DNA from: an uncultured Lachnospiraceae bacterium
GTDB lineage: Bacteria; Bacillota; Clostridia; Lachnospirales; Lachnospiraceae
NCBI GenBank assembly: GCA_910585545.1
Contig: CAJUFN010000024.1
Coordinates: forward strand, 1-28,819
DNA length: 28,819 bases
Reading direction: 5' to 3'
Made by a program: the position numbers and the translations under genes. Of this stretch, positions 1-7,875 are shown piece after piece; the stretch's first letter is position 1, and the number at the start of each line of letters is the position of its first letter. Below the pieces are notes generated by a model. The model was not told the DNA's origin, made no database searches, and was given only the letters and a program-made list of their open reading frames with translations.

Positions 1-277
1 TGAGAATGCGACACAGGCCCAGATTGATGAGGCAGTAAAAGCGTTAGAAAAAGTAGCAAAAGAGCTGAATGCGGATGAGAAAGCAGCAGCAGGCGACCAG
101 AACTCAGATAATAATAAGAAGGTTGCTTCTGACGGCGGCAAGACAAGCAGCACTGGTACTTCCGGAAAAACAACTGTGAAGACAGGTGATGCAGCGAATG
201 CAGCAATTCCGGCAGCGGCAGGACTCGTGGCAATCTTAGCAGCCATCATTGCATGGAAGAAAAGAATAAATGCATAA
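1..277 (+). CDS. C-terminal fragment of a cell-wall-anchored surface protein (FIVAR-like repeat, sortase-type tail)
   Basis: The reading frame is open from base 2 to the TAA at 275-277; its start lies outside the window. The first ~26 visible residues (ATQAQIDEAVKALEKVAKEL) match the pattern of a FIVAR module, a small helical repeat common in large surface proteins and secreted glycosidases of Firmicutes. A low-complexity Ser/Thr/Gly/Lys linker follows, then TVKTGD, a hydrophobic stretch of about 17 residues and a KKR positive tail. That order is the layout of a sortase substrate, but the usual LPxTG is absent and TVKTG would be the variant site. The enzymatic or binding part of the protein cannot be known from this end. 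Family assignment is by pattern only. Confidence 0.75.
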   Translation, partial: ENATQAQIDEAVKALEKVAKELNADEKAAAGDQNSDNNKKVASDGGKTSSTGTSGKTTVKTGDAANAAIPAAAGLVAILAAIIAWKKRINA

Positions 278-303
278 AAATGTGTGAGTGAATAAGCATA
301 AGA

Positions 304-338
304 AAAAGGAGTGGGACTTAAAAAGTCCTGCTCCTTTT
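304..338. terminator. Bidirectional intrinsic terminator
   Basis: A 16-bp stem, AAAAGGAG..GGACTT paired with AAGTCC..CTCCTTTT with two G-T pairs, has an A-rich left arm and a T-rich right arm. It sits between the surface-protein gene on the + strand and the convergent channel gene on the minus strand, so it can end both transcripts. Confidence 0.88.
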
Positions 339-354
339 CTTGGCTTAACCGTTT

Positions 355-948
355 TTATTTTGTTAAATTATGGAATAGAATTCCGCCGACGCTGTTCCCT
401 GCGATCATAACGAAAAGCGGAAGGATGTATTGGTTTGGCGTACATGTAAGACTAAAATAAAACATGTTGGCGATGCAATGTTCGAAACCGCTTAAGATAA
501 AGACAGCCACACATAAGAAGACTGCAATGCTTCCAAGGATATTTGGCTGTTTTTTAAATGTGGCAACGGCAATATACATCAAAGTTCCGCAGCAGATTGC
601 CAGTATGAAAAGGCTTACCCAATTATCAGTTAATTTGGCATCTACGATAGGAGACGCTTTTTGGGTCAGATGGTTTCCGATTCTTGTGGATTTTATAAGG
701 AAAGCCATAATATTTACTCCGATAGCGTTACCAACAAGCGTAATTAGAATTTCCAGCCAATTGTCCTTGTCAAGGTAGCCGATTTTTCCAGTGAATAGAT
801 TCAAATTAAGATTGATAATGGTAAATAATCCAAGACCGAATAAAAAGGAACCGACGATAGTATTATCCTGATTCAGGAAAACGGTGCAGCCAATACCGAT
901 TACCAGACCGGCGACAATGGCTTTTTTGAGTGTTGTTAGATGTTTCAT
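355..948 (-). CDS. Formate/nitrite transporter (FNT) family channel, short form
   Basis: This 197-residue membrane protein has six predicted helices and almost no cytoplasmic tails. It carries the FNT signature GFEHCIANM at residues 154-162, where His157 would be the pore histidine, and LFTGK at 51-55, which matches the re-entrant loop consensus. FNT proteins are pentameric channels that move formate, nitrite, hydrosulfide or lactate with protons. Most are 250-280 residues, so this one is trimmed at both ends but keeps the core. GAGAGG precedes the ATG by a short gap. It is transcribed alone, between a shared terminator and its own promoter. The substrate cannot be read from sequence; formate is plausible in a fermenting anaerobe. 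Confidence 0.85.
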   Translation of the reverse strand: MKHLTTLKKAIVAGLVIGIGCTVFLNQDNTIVGSFLFGLGLFTIINLNLNLFTGKIGYLDKDNWLEILITLVGNAIGVNIMAFLIKSTRIGNHLTQKASPIVDAKLTDNWVSLFILAICCGTLMYIAVATFKKQPNILGSIAVFLCVAVFILSGFEHCIANMFYFSLTCTPNQYILPLFVMIAGNSVGGILFHNLTK

Positions 949-1064
949 AAAGTACCTCTCGAAGCTGTATTATTTTAAAAACATTTGCCGCAGCAGATAG
1001 CTTTTTTCTCATCAATAAGCCGCAAAATACGGTCAAAATGTTTTTCGTTAACTATTTTACCATA

Positions 1065-1093
1065 ATTTTAGCCCGAAAGGGGAGTTTTTCCAA
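1065..1093 (-). promoter_or_regulatory. Promoter of the FNT channel gene
   Basis: On the minus strand TTGGAA (1093-1088), a 17-base spacer and TAAAAT (1070-1065) form a sigma-A-type promoter about 115 bases upstream of the start codon. The match is partial. Confidence 0.5.
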
Positions 1094-1138
1094 ATTGTTT
1101 TTTAATTTGTCCTTTGATTTCTATTAAAGGGTATTTAC

Positions 1139-1167
1139 TTGTAAATTCAAAGGGGCTATGTTATGAT
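1139..1167 (+). promoter_or_regulatory. Promoter of the MATE transporter gene
   Basis: TTGTAA (1139-1144), a 17-base spacer and TATGAT (1162-1167) sit 59 bases before the MATE start codon. It is divergent from the FNT promoter, in a 278-base intergenic region. Confidence 0.6.
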
Positions 1168-1226
1168 TTTGGATACAATGCATTTGTATGGAACACAAAA
1201 ATATAAACAGAATCCGGAGGTGACTT

Positions 1227-2555
1227 ATGACAAATTCAATTGCACAGAAATTTAATGTATTTTCCTTGCTGCGTTTTGCCTTTCCGACAATGGTTATGAT
1301 GATGTTCATGTCATTGTATACGATTGTAGATGGGATTTTTGTATCAAGGCTGGTAGGGAGTAATGCGCTTTCTTCGCTTAACATAGCATATCCGGTTATT
1401 AATGTCGTACTTGCATGCGGAATTATGCTGGCTACGGGAGGAAGTGCCATCGTGGCAAGGCAGCTTGGAGAGAAAAAGGAGGAAGAGGCGAGACAGAACT
1501 TTTCTTTCCTGGCGTCAGTGAGCATTACAACAGGTATCATAATTGGTATCATAGGGATTTTGTTTTTGGAATTTATCTGCAAGATGTTAGGAGCGACACC
1601 GGTATTATTGGCAGATTGCAAGACTTATATGGGGATTTCATTGCTTTTTGCTCCGATCACAATGATGCAGGTATTTTTTCAGACATTTTTTGTGACGGCA
1701 GGAAAACCGGCGTTGGGATTGACGCTGACGATTTTGAGCGGTCTCTTGAATGTTATTTTGGACTATGTTTTTATGGAACCATTCCAGATGGGAATCGCAG
1801 GAGCAGCACTGGCGACCGGATTGGGACAGATGGTGATGGCACTTCCGGGAATCATATATTTTTTTGCGGTAAAGAAGAGCCTGTATTTTACAAAACCTGT
1901 TTTTCGGTTTCCGGTACTTTTAAAAAGCTGCGGAAATGGATCCTCTGAGATGGTCAGCAATCTCTCTAACGCAGTGGTGACCTTTCTTTTTAATATGACG
2001 ATGCTGCGCTTGATTGGAGAAGATGGTGTGGCAGCTATTACGATTGTGTTATATGGACAGTTTTTGTTTGTATCATTGTATCTTGGCTTTTCTATGGGGG
2101 TAGCGCCGGTGTTTAGTTACAATTATGGAAGCGAAAATTATGCACAGCTTAAGAGGATTTATAAAATCTGTATAGGATTTATTGCGGTTTCTTCAGTAGT
2201 AATTGTGATTTTGGCGCTTGTGTTTTCCAGTAAGATTGTCGGAGTATTTACGGGTTCGGATACAAATACGTATCGGCTTGCAGTGAGGGGGTTCTTTTTG
2301 TTTTCTTTTAATTTTTTGTTTGCCGGTACGAATATTTTTGCCTCATCAATGTTTACGGCATTTTCTGATGGGAAGATTTCAGCAATCATCTCTTTTTGCA
2401 GAACGTGTGTGTTTATTGTAATTAGTGTATTGGCATTGCCTTTCCTTTTAGGAATAGACGGAGTATGGCTGGCGGTACCGCTGGCAGAAATAGCGACATT
2501 ATTTATATCTGTCAGGTTTTTTGTAAAAAAGCGGGAAGTATATCATTATGTGTAA
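1227..2555 (+). CDS. MATE family multidrug/Na+ (or H+) antiporter
   Basis: This 442-residue protein has about twelve hydrophobic segments and no soluble domain. The N-terminal region (FAFPTMVMMMFMSLYTIVDG, then GIFVSRLVGSNALSSLNIAYP) is the typical first helix pair of MATE exporters, and the ATGGSAIVARQLGEKKEEEA stretch near residue 70 is the conserved loop of the DinF/MepA-like branch. The length is normal for the family. These proteins expel cationic drugs, metabolites or flavin-like compounds using an ion gradient. The start is set by CCGGAGG about 7 bases before the ATG. It has its own promoter. The next gene encodes a metal transporter 55 bases downstream, separated by a strong hairpin. 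The substrate is unknown. Confidence 0.9.
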   Translation: MTNSIAQKFNVFSLLRFAFPTMVMMMFMSLYTIVDGIFVSRLVGSNALSSLNIAYPVINVVLACGIMLATGGSAIVARQLGEKKEEEARQNFSFLASVSITTGIIIGIIGILFLEFICKMLGATPVLLADCKTYMGISLLFAPITMMQVFFQTFFVTAGKPALGLTLTILSGLLNVILDYVFMEPFQMGIAGAALATGLGQMVMALPGIIYFFAVKKSLYFTKPVFRFPVLLKSCGNGSSEMVSNLSNAVVTFLFNMTMLRLIGEDGVAAITIVLYGQFLFVSLYLGFSMGVAPVFSYNYGSENYAQLKRIYKICIGFIAVSSVVIVILALVFSSKIVGVFTGSDTNTYRLAVRGFFLFSFNFLFAGTNIFASSMFTAFSDGKISAIISFCRTCVFIVISVLALPFLLGIDGVWLAVPLAEIATLFISVRFFVKKREVYHYV

Positions 2556-2572
2556 ATACGAATAACGAAATA

Positions 2573-2624
2573 GAGATTCCATTCATATATTATTGGCAGA
2601 GGTGATATATATGAATGGAATTTT
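2573..2624 (+). promoter_or_regulatory. Hairpin covering the ZIP start codon (possible attenuator/translation switch)
   Basis: A perfect 15-bp inverted repeat, ATTCCATTCATATAT (2576-2590) and ATATATGAATGGAAT (2607-2621), is extendable by three pairs including G-U. The ATG of the ZIP gene (2611) lies in the right arm. The ribosome site AGAGGTG lies in the 16-base loop. The right arm runs into TTTTATTT, so the structure also resembles a terminator. It could end the MATE transcript, hide the ZIP start, or both. Confidence 0.6.
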
Positions 2625-3405
2625 ATTTGCGTTTCTTGGAACTCTTTTTACATTTTTTATAACGACATGTGGAGCGCTGGGCGTATTCTGCATTCGCAAA
2701 GAGATTGGAGGCGGGCTGCAAAGAGGTTTTTTAGGATTTGCCGGCGGGGTGATGATAGCGGCATCGATATGGTCGCTTTTGCTTCCGGGAATTACACAGG
2801 CAGAAGAGAATGAACAGATTGGCTGGCTGGTTGTCACAGGAGGGTTTCTTCTTGGGGTGTTCCTTTTGATCTTGTCAGATTCCAGTGTACGAAAGTGGTA
2901 TGTAAAGCAAGAAAATAAGCCGGTGACGTTGCGCAAAAGTACGATGATGCTTGTCATGGCGGTGACGGTACACAATATACCGGAGGGAATGGCAGTGGGT
3001 CTTGCATTTGCGTTAGCCGCGCAAAGTGTGGAAGATGCCGCGCTTTTATCGGGAGCAATTGCACTTACGCTGGGAATTGCTATCCAGAATTTTCCGGAAG
3101 GAACTGCAGTTGCATTGCCGCTTATGAACGAGGGAATGAGCAGAAAGAAGGCATTTTTGGTGGCGAGCATGACAGCTATTGTGGAACCTATATTTGGTGT
3201 GATCGCAGCAACGTTTGTCAGTTTTTTTAAGATTTGTATTCCGGTATTTCTTGCGTTTGCAGCAGGAACGATGATTTATGTGGTCGTGGAAGAATTAATT
3301 CCGCAGGCTCATATGACAGATGGCGAAAACGAAGGAAAGGAAGGCACGTTGGGATTCATCGTAGGATTTCTGATTATGATGATATTGGATGTGGCGTTGG
3401 GCTGA
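2611..3405 (+). CDS. ZIP family divalent metal transporter (GufA-like)
   Basis: This 264-residue membrane protein has about eight hydrophobic segments. The two metal-binding helices are clear: HNIPEG at residues 121-126 and QNFPEG at 159-164, the pair that coordinates Zn2+ or Fe2+/Mn2+ in ZIP transporters. The QN form of the second motif fits the GufA/ZIP11-like branch. The frame is open from a TTG at 2593, but AGAGGTG lies 5-6 bases before the ATG at 2611, and family proteins start at this point, so 2611 is chosen. The gene follows MATE by 55 bases, and its start codon is buried in a 15-bp hairpin, which suggests control of translation or readthrough. The metal cannot be named from sequence; zinc is the usual case. 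Confidence 0.9.
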   Translation: MNGILFAFLGTLFTFFITTCGALGVFCIRKEIGGGLQRGFLGFAGGVMIAASIWSLLLPGITQAEENEQIGWLVVTGGFLLGVFLLILSDSSVRKWYVKQENKPVTLRKSTMMLVMAVTVHNIPEGMAVGLAFALAAQSVEDAALLSGAIALTLGIAIQNFPEGTAVALPLMNEGMSRKKAFLVASMTAIVEPIFGVIAATFVSFFKICIPVFLAFAAGTMIYVVVEELIPQAHMTDGENEGKEGTLGFIVGFLIMMILDVALG

Positions 3406-3451
3406 GAAATTAAGAACAACAAAAGTATAATGGAGAAAAACAGGAAAAATA

Positions 3452-3481
3452 TTGACAAATGCTTACAAAAAGATGCATAAT
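3452..3481 (+). promoter_or_regulatory. Promoter of serCA
   Basis: TTGACA (3452-3457), an 18-base spacer and CATAAT (3476-3481) lie about 54 bases upstream of the serC start. The -35 is perfect consensus. Confidence 0.7.
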
Positions 3482-3534
3482 AGTTTTATTCAGCATTGTG
3501 ATAAAGCAACAAAGAGAAAATAGGAGGAATGAGT

Positions 3535-4617
3535 ATGAGCAAAGTGTATAATTTTTCGGCAGGACCAGCGACGCTGCCAGAGGAAGTTTTAAAAGAAGCA
3601 CAGATGGAATTGCTGGAATACGGCGGTAGTGGAATGTCAGTTATGGAGATGAGCCATCGCTCGGGCTCGTTCAAGAAGATTATAGATGAGGCAGAAGCAG
3701 ATTTTAGAGAATTAGCAGGGATTCCAGAACATTATAAAGTATTGTTTTTGCAAGGCGGCGCTTCTTTACAGTTTGCCATGATTCCGATGAACCTTATGAA
3801 AAATCGCGTAGCAGACTATATCGTTACCGGACAGTGGGCAAAAAAAGCATATCAGGAAGCGGCAAAATATGGAAAAGCGAATAAGATAGCAAGCTCTGAA
3901 GATAAGACATTTAGTTATATTCCGGATTGTTCCGATTTGCAGATCAGCAAAGATGCAGACTATGTGTATATCTGTGAGAATAACACGATTTATGGAACCA
4001 AATTCCATAAGCTTCCGGATACGAAGGGAAAACTTTTGGTATCTGACGTATCATCTTGCTTCTTGTCAGAACCGATTGATATTGAGAAATATGGTATTAT
4101 GTACGGCGGTGTGCAGAAGAACATCGGACCGGCAGGTATGGTGATTGCTGTAGTAAGAGAAGATTTGATTACCGGTGATGTGTTAGAGGGTACGCCGACA
4201 ATGATGAATTACAAGACACATGCAGATGCCGGTTCTATGTATAATACCCCGAATACTTATTGTATCTATATGTGCGGCAAAGTATTTAAGTGGCTGAAAA
4301 AGATGGGCGGACTGGAAGTAATGAAAGCACGCAATGAAGAAAAGGCTAAGATTTTATATGATTTCCTGGATGCAAGCTCATTGTTTCAGGGGACGGTTGT
4401 AAAAGAAGACCGTTCACTTATGAATGTGCCGTTTATTACAGGAAATGAAGAATTGGATGCAAAATTTGTAAAAGAGGCAGCAGCAGCAGGGCTTGTGAAC
4501 CTGAAAGGTCACAGAAGTGTAGGCGGAATGCGTGCCAGCATCTATAATGCAATGCCAAAAGCGGGTGTAGAGGCATTGGTAGCATTTATGACACAGTTTG
4601 AAAAGGAGAATAGATAA
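3535..4617 (+). CDS. serC: Phosphoserine aminotransferase
   Basis: SerC converts 3-phosphohydroxypyruvate and glutamate into phosphoserine, the second step of serine synthesis; it can also act in the pyridoxal phosphate pathway in some bacteria. The 360-residue protein matches the E. coli enzyme (362) along its full length. The N-terminal YNFSAGPA is the family signature, and GGVQKNIGPAG contains the pyridoxal-phosphate lysine (residue 195). GHRSVGGMRASIYNAMP near the C-terminus is also diagnostic. An ATG at 3529 is in frame but only one base from AGGAGG (3522-3527); the ATG at 3535 has a normal 7-base spacing and gives the family-type N-terminus. The gene overlaps serA by one base (TAATG), so the two are translationally coupled. 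Confidence 0.97.
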   Translation: MSKVYNFSAGPATLPEEVLKEAQMELLEYGGSGMSVMEMSHRSGSFKKIIDEAEADFRELAGIPEHYKVLFLQGGASLQFAMIPMNLMKNRVADYIVTGQWAKKAYQEAAKYGKANKIASSEDKTFSYIPDCSDLQISKDADYVYICENNTIYGTKFHKLPDTKGKLLVSDVSSCFLSEPIDIEKYGIMYGGVQKNIGPAGMVIAVVREDLITGDVLEGTPTMMNYKTHADAGSMYNTPNTYCIYMCGKVFKWLKKMGGLEVMKARNEEKAKILYDFLDASSLFQGTVVKEDRSLMNVPFITGNEELDAKFVKEAAAAGLVNLKGHRSVGGMRASIYNAMPKAGVEALVAFMTQFEKENR

Positions 4618-5783
4618 TGAGTTTCAAGTATTATTGCATGAATCCGATTTCTAAAGCAGGAATTGACAGATTTAAAGACAATTATGAAAAGACAGAACAG
4701 ATAGAAGATGCGGACGCAGTCCTTGTAAGAAGCGCAGATATGAAGGAGTTGGAGCTGCCGGAAAATTTAAAAGCAATTGCAAGAGCCGGCGCGGGTGTGA
4801 ATAATATTCCGTTAGAAAAATGTGCAGAAAAAGGAATCGTTGTGTTTAATACACCAGGGGCGAATGCTAATGGTGTAAAAGAACTTGTGATCGCAGGCAT
4901 GCTGCTTGCTTCCAGAGATATCGTTGGCGGTATTGAGTGGGTAGTAGAGCAGAAAGATAAAGAGGATATCGGGAAACTTGCTGAGAAAAGTAAAAAGAAA
5001 TTTGCCGGATGCGAGATTAGTGGAAAGAAATTAGGCGTCATCGGACTTGGAACAATAGGTGTACAAGTGGCAAACACAGCCATACACCTTGGCATGGAGG
5101 TGCTCGGCTATGATCCGTTTATCTCTGTAGATGCAGCATGGAATCTTTCCAGAAGTATCCAGCATATCAATGACATTGAACAAATTTATCGTGAGAGCGA
5201 TTATATTACGATCCACGTACCGCTTAATGATCATACAAAAGGAATGATCGATGAAAAGGCAATCAGTATGATGAAAGATGGAGTGGTGCTTCTTAATTTT
5301 GCAAGAGATGCGATTGTAGACGAGAATAAAGTAGTAGAAGCATTAAAAGAAGGACACATAAAAAAATATGTGACAGATTTTGCCAATCCGATCATTGCCG
5401 GCGTGGAGAACACTCTGATCACTCCTCATCTTGGAGCGTCTACAGAAGAATCCGAAGATAACTGTGCGATCATGGCAGTGAAAGAATTAAAAGACTTTTT
5501 ACAAAATGGTAATATTAAGAATTCCGTGAATTTCCCAAGCTGCGATATGGGAACTTGTGTTGCGGCAGGAAGAGTTGTGATCACACATAAGAATATCGTG
5601 AATATGATCGGACAGTTGACGAAAGTATTCGCTGACAATAAAGTGAATATTTCAGATATGCTTAACAAAAGTAAAGGCGAATACGCATATTCCATGTTTG
5701 ATGTGGATGGTGTTGTGAATGAAAATGTATTGGAACAGTTAAGACAGATTGAAGGTGTATCTAGCGTACGAGCTGTAAAATAA
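4617..5783 (+). CDS. serA: D-3-phosphoglycerate dehydrogenase, short ACT-domain form
   Basis: SerA oxidises 3-phosphoglycerate with NAD, the first committed step of serine synthesis. The 388-residue protein has a split substrate domain, an NAD domain with GLGTIG at 143-148 and YDPF at its second strand end, and a C-terminal ACT domain (about 319-388) that in relatives senses serine. It lacks the intervening domain of the long form. The expected catalytic Arg230 (in NFARDAIVDE) and His271 (in TPHLGAST) are present. The catalytic glutamate of E. coli SerA, in a DVFxxEP motif, appears to align with Asn257 in DFANP here. The start overlaps the serC stop. A strong terminator follows, so serCA is a two-gene operon. 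Confidence 0.95.
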   Translation: MSFKYYCMNPISKAGIDRFKDNYEKTEQIEDADAVLVRSADMKELELPENLKAIARAGAGVNNIPLEKCAEKGIVVFNTPGANANGVKELVIAGMLLASRDIVGGIEWVVEQKDKEDIGKLAEKSKKKFAGCEISGKKLGVIGLGTIGVQVANTAIHLGMEVLGYDPFISVDAAWNLSRSIQHINDIEQIYRESDYITIHVPLNDHTKGMIDEKAISMMKDGVVLLNFARDAIVDENKVVEALKEGHIKKYVTDFANPIIAGVENTLITPHLGASTEESEDNCAIMAVKELKDFLQNGNIKNSVNFPSCDMGTCVAAGRVVITHKNIVNMIGQLTKVFADNKVNISDMLNKSKGEYAYSMFDVDGVVNENVLEQLRQIEGVSSVRAVK

Positions 5784-5818
5784 CTGGGAAATCAAAAAAC
5801 AGAATCATAGAAAAAAGG

Positions 5819-5855
5819 AAAAGAGCTTCTCTTTGTGAAAAAGAGGGCTCTTTTT
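5819..5855 (+). terminator. Intrinsic terminator of serCA
   Basis: AAAAGAGC (5819-5826) pairs with GCTCTTTT (5847-5854), and CTCTTT (5829-5834) pairs with AAAGAG (5840-5845) inside it. A T-run closes the structure 36 bases after the serA stop. Confidence 0.85.
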
Positions 5856-6086
5856 GGAGGGTAATGAAATTGAAAATAAGTGTCTTTGTTAAGACAATAT
5901 TAGTTTAACACAGTGAAGTTATACTGGGCAAATGGCAAAGTGTCAAAAATTTGTGAGTTAAGAGAGGATTTGAGTACAAGATGACGAAAATGGGGGAAAT
6001 AGTGCTTGACATCCCATGGAAAAAATGAAAGAATATTTTCGGATAAGATGTTGTAAGTTGCGAAAAAAGGAAAGAGAGGTTTTTAT
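5856..6086 (+). promoter_or_regulatory. Intergenic leader before the NhaC gene, with weak promoter candidate
   Basis: No gene is seen in this stretch. It holds a small perfect hairpin (TGTCTT-TGTT-AAGACA, 5881-5896) and a consensus -35 TTGACA at 6006-6011. No good -10 lies at standard distance: AAGAAT is at 17 bases and AATATT at 20. The promoter is therefore tentative. AAAGAGAGG is the ribosome site just before 6087. Confidence 0.35.
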
Positions 6087-7691
6087 ATGCACATTTCAAA
6101 AAGAAAGGTATGGTCCATATTATGTTCTGTACTGATGCTCACGGTGATTTGCTCCTTGACCGTGTTTGCGGCAGAAACAGAAAAATCTTATGAACCGGCA
6201 ATGTATGCCACGGTCTGGGCATTGATTCCGCCGTTGATAGCCATTGGTCTTGCATTGATCACGAAAGAGGTATACAGTTCCTTGTTTGTTGGTATTTTAG
6301 TGGGAGGAGTGTTCTGGTCTGGATTTAATTTTGAAAAAACAGTGACCCATGTGATTCAGGACGGTATTATAGGAGTATTGTCAGATTCTTATAATGTAGG
6401 TATTTTGGTATTCCTTGTTATTTTAGGAGCGATGGTGTGTCTTATGAATACGGCAGGAGGTTCTGCGGCATTTGGACAGTGGGCAAGTACAAGGATCAAA
6501 TCAAGAGTAGGAGCGCAGCTTGCGACTATCGTACTTGGTGTATTGATTTTTATTGATGATTATTTTAATTGTCTGACTGTGGGAAGTGTTATGCGCCCGG
6601 TTACGGACAAGCATAAAATTTCCCGTGCAAAACTGGCGTATTTGATTGATGCAACGGCAGCTCCGATATGTATCATTGCGCCGATTTCTTCGTGGGCAGC
6701 GGCGGTTACCGGCTTTGTAAAAGGAGAAGATGGACTTGCTATTTTTATTAAGGCAATTCCATATAACTTCTATGCGCTGCTTACCATTGTTATGATGGTA
6801 GCCATGGTAGTAATGAAGATAGAATTTGGTCCGATGAAAACACATGAGAAGAATGCTGCAAAGGGCGATTTGTTTACTACAGCAGGACGTCCTTATGAGA
6901 GCGAGACAACTCAGCCTAATACAAAGGGCAGTGTGATGGATCTGCTGATTCCGATTGTTGCACTGATCGTATGCTGTGTGATTGGTATGATCTATACGGG
7001 TGGATTCTTTGAAGGCAAGAGCTTTGTGAGTGCGTTTTCTGATAGTGATGCTTCTGTGGGTCTTGCGATCGGAAGTTTCTTTGGATTGATTATTACGATT
7101 ATTATTTATATGGTGCGCCGTGTCTTGTCCTTTAAAGACTGTATGGCATGTCTGCCGGAAGGCTTTAAGGCTATGGTACCCGCTATTATGATCCTGACTC
7201 TTGCATGGTCGTTAAAAGCGATGACAGACAGCCTTGGAGCAGCTCCGTTTGTCGAAGCAGTAATGAAATCAAGTGCACGAGGACTTATGAATTTCCTTCC
7301 GGCAATCATCTTCTTAGTAGGATGCGGTCTTGCATTTGCTTCCGGAACCTCATGGGGAACATTTGGAATCTTGATTCCGATTGTTGTTGCCGTATTTGAG
7401 AAGTCTAATCCGACGCTTTTGATCATTTCAATATCTGCATGTATGGCAGGAGCGGTATGCGGAGATCATTGCTCTCCAATTTCTGATACGACGATTATGG
7501 CTTCGGCAGGAGCACAATGTGATCATGTAAATCATGTATCTACGCAGCTTCCGTATGCGATTGTGTGTGCGGTAATATCATTTATTACATACATAATTGC
7601 GGGATTCGTACAGAGTGCGTGGGTTTCACTCCCAATCGGAATTGTGCTGATGCTTGGAACGGTCGTTATAATAAAGAAGATGGAAAAATAG
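6087..7691 (+). CDS. NhaC-family Na+/H+ antiporter with N-terminal signal-like helix
   Basis: This 534-residue membrane protein has about twelve hydrophobic segments. Family features include FIDDYFNCLTVGSVMRPVTD and the following DATAAPICIIAPISSWAA in the middle, and CGDHCSPISDTTIMASAGA near the C-terminus, all typical of the COG1757 NhaC group that exchanges Na+ (or organic solutes) for protons. The first 28 residues (KRK, a hydrophobic run, then VFAAE) look like a cleavable signal peptide, unusual for a polytopic carrier but seen in clostridial members to my knowledge. AAAGAGAGG precedes the ATG. It stands alone between two terminators. The exact substrate could be Na+, lysine or another solute, since the family name is generic. 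Confidence 0.88.
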   Translation: MHISKRKVWSILCSVLMLTVICSLTVFAAETEKSYEPAMYATVWALIPPLIAIGLALITKEVYSSLFVGILVGGVFWSGFNFEKTVTHVIQDGIIGVLSDSYNVGILVFLVILGAMVCLMNTAGGSAAFGQWASTRIKSRVGAQLATIVLGVLIFIDDYFNCLTVGSVMRPVTDKHKISRAKLAYLIDATAAPICIIAPISSWAAAVTGFVKGEDGLAIFIKAIPYNFYALLTIVMMVAMVVMKIEFGPMKTHEKNAAKGDLFTTAGRPYESETTQPNTKGSVMDLLIPIVALIVCCVIGMIYTGGFFEGKSFVSAFSDSDASVGLAIGSFFGLIITIIIYMVRRVLSFKDCMACLPEGFKAMVPAIMILTLAWSLKAMTDSLGAAPFVEAVMKSSARGLMNFLPAIIFLVGCGLAFASGTSWGTFGILIPIVVAVFEKSNPTLLIISISACMAGAVCGDHCSPISDTTIMASAGAQCDHVNHVSTQLPYAIVCAVISFITYIIAGFVQSAWVSLPIGIVLMLGTVVIIKKMEK

Positions 7692-7715
7692 ACCATAAAT
7701 ATTAGAAAAACTATA

Positions 7716-7770
7716 CAAAAGATGAGTATCAATGAATAAAAATTACTTGATATTCATCTTTTGCGTTGTT
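7716..7770 (+). terminator. Intrinsic terminator after the NhaC gene
   Basis: A 17-bp stem with one G-T pair, CAAAAGATGAGTATCAA (7716-7732) and TTGATATTCATCTTTTG (7747-7763), has a 14-base loop. The T-tract after it is weak (CGTTGTT), but the symmetric A/T arms would work in both directions. Confidence 0.75.
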
Positions 7771-7815
7771 AAAAATGCAGAAAATGAATAAAAAACAACT
7801 ATTTTGATATGGATG

Positions 7816-7824
7816 TGTTATAAT
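7816..7824 (+). promoter_or_regulatory. Extended -10 promoter of the DUF6465 gene
   Basis: TG-T-TATAAT is a perfect extended -10 about 50 bases before the start codon. No good -35 is seen, as expected for this promoter class. Confidence 0.6.
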
Positions 7825-7875
7825 ACGAAAATGAGATGAAAAAAATAGTTTATTAGTATGTCAGGGGGTAACGTT

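Noticed and set aside
1124..1621. 165-codon open frame on the minus strand opposite the MATE gene
   Set aside because: It is a shadow frame: it covers the MATE promoter and coding start, has no ribosome site and no recognisable protein pattern.
2583..3170. 195-codon open frame on the minus strand opposite the ZIP gene
   Set aside because: It has low-complexity Ser/Pro/Ala composition typical of antisense shadow frames in GC-balanced membrane genes, and no ribosome site. The ZIP gene on the + strand has full family motifs.
3406..3534. T-box or serine-responsive riboswitch upstream of serCA
   Set aside because: The leader after the promoter is only about 50 bases long and contains no specifier loop or terminator pair.
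6087..6170. N-terminal signal peptide as proof of a separate exported protein fused to NhaC
   Set aside because: The frame runs without break into the carrier, and the segment is only one helix. It is better read as a signal-like first helix of the same protein.
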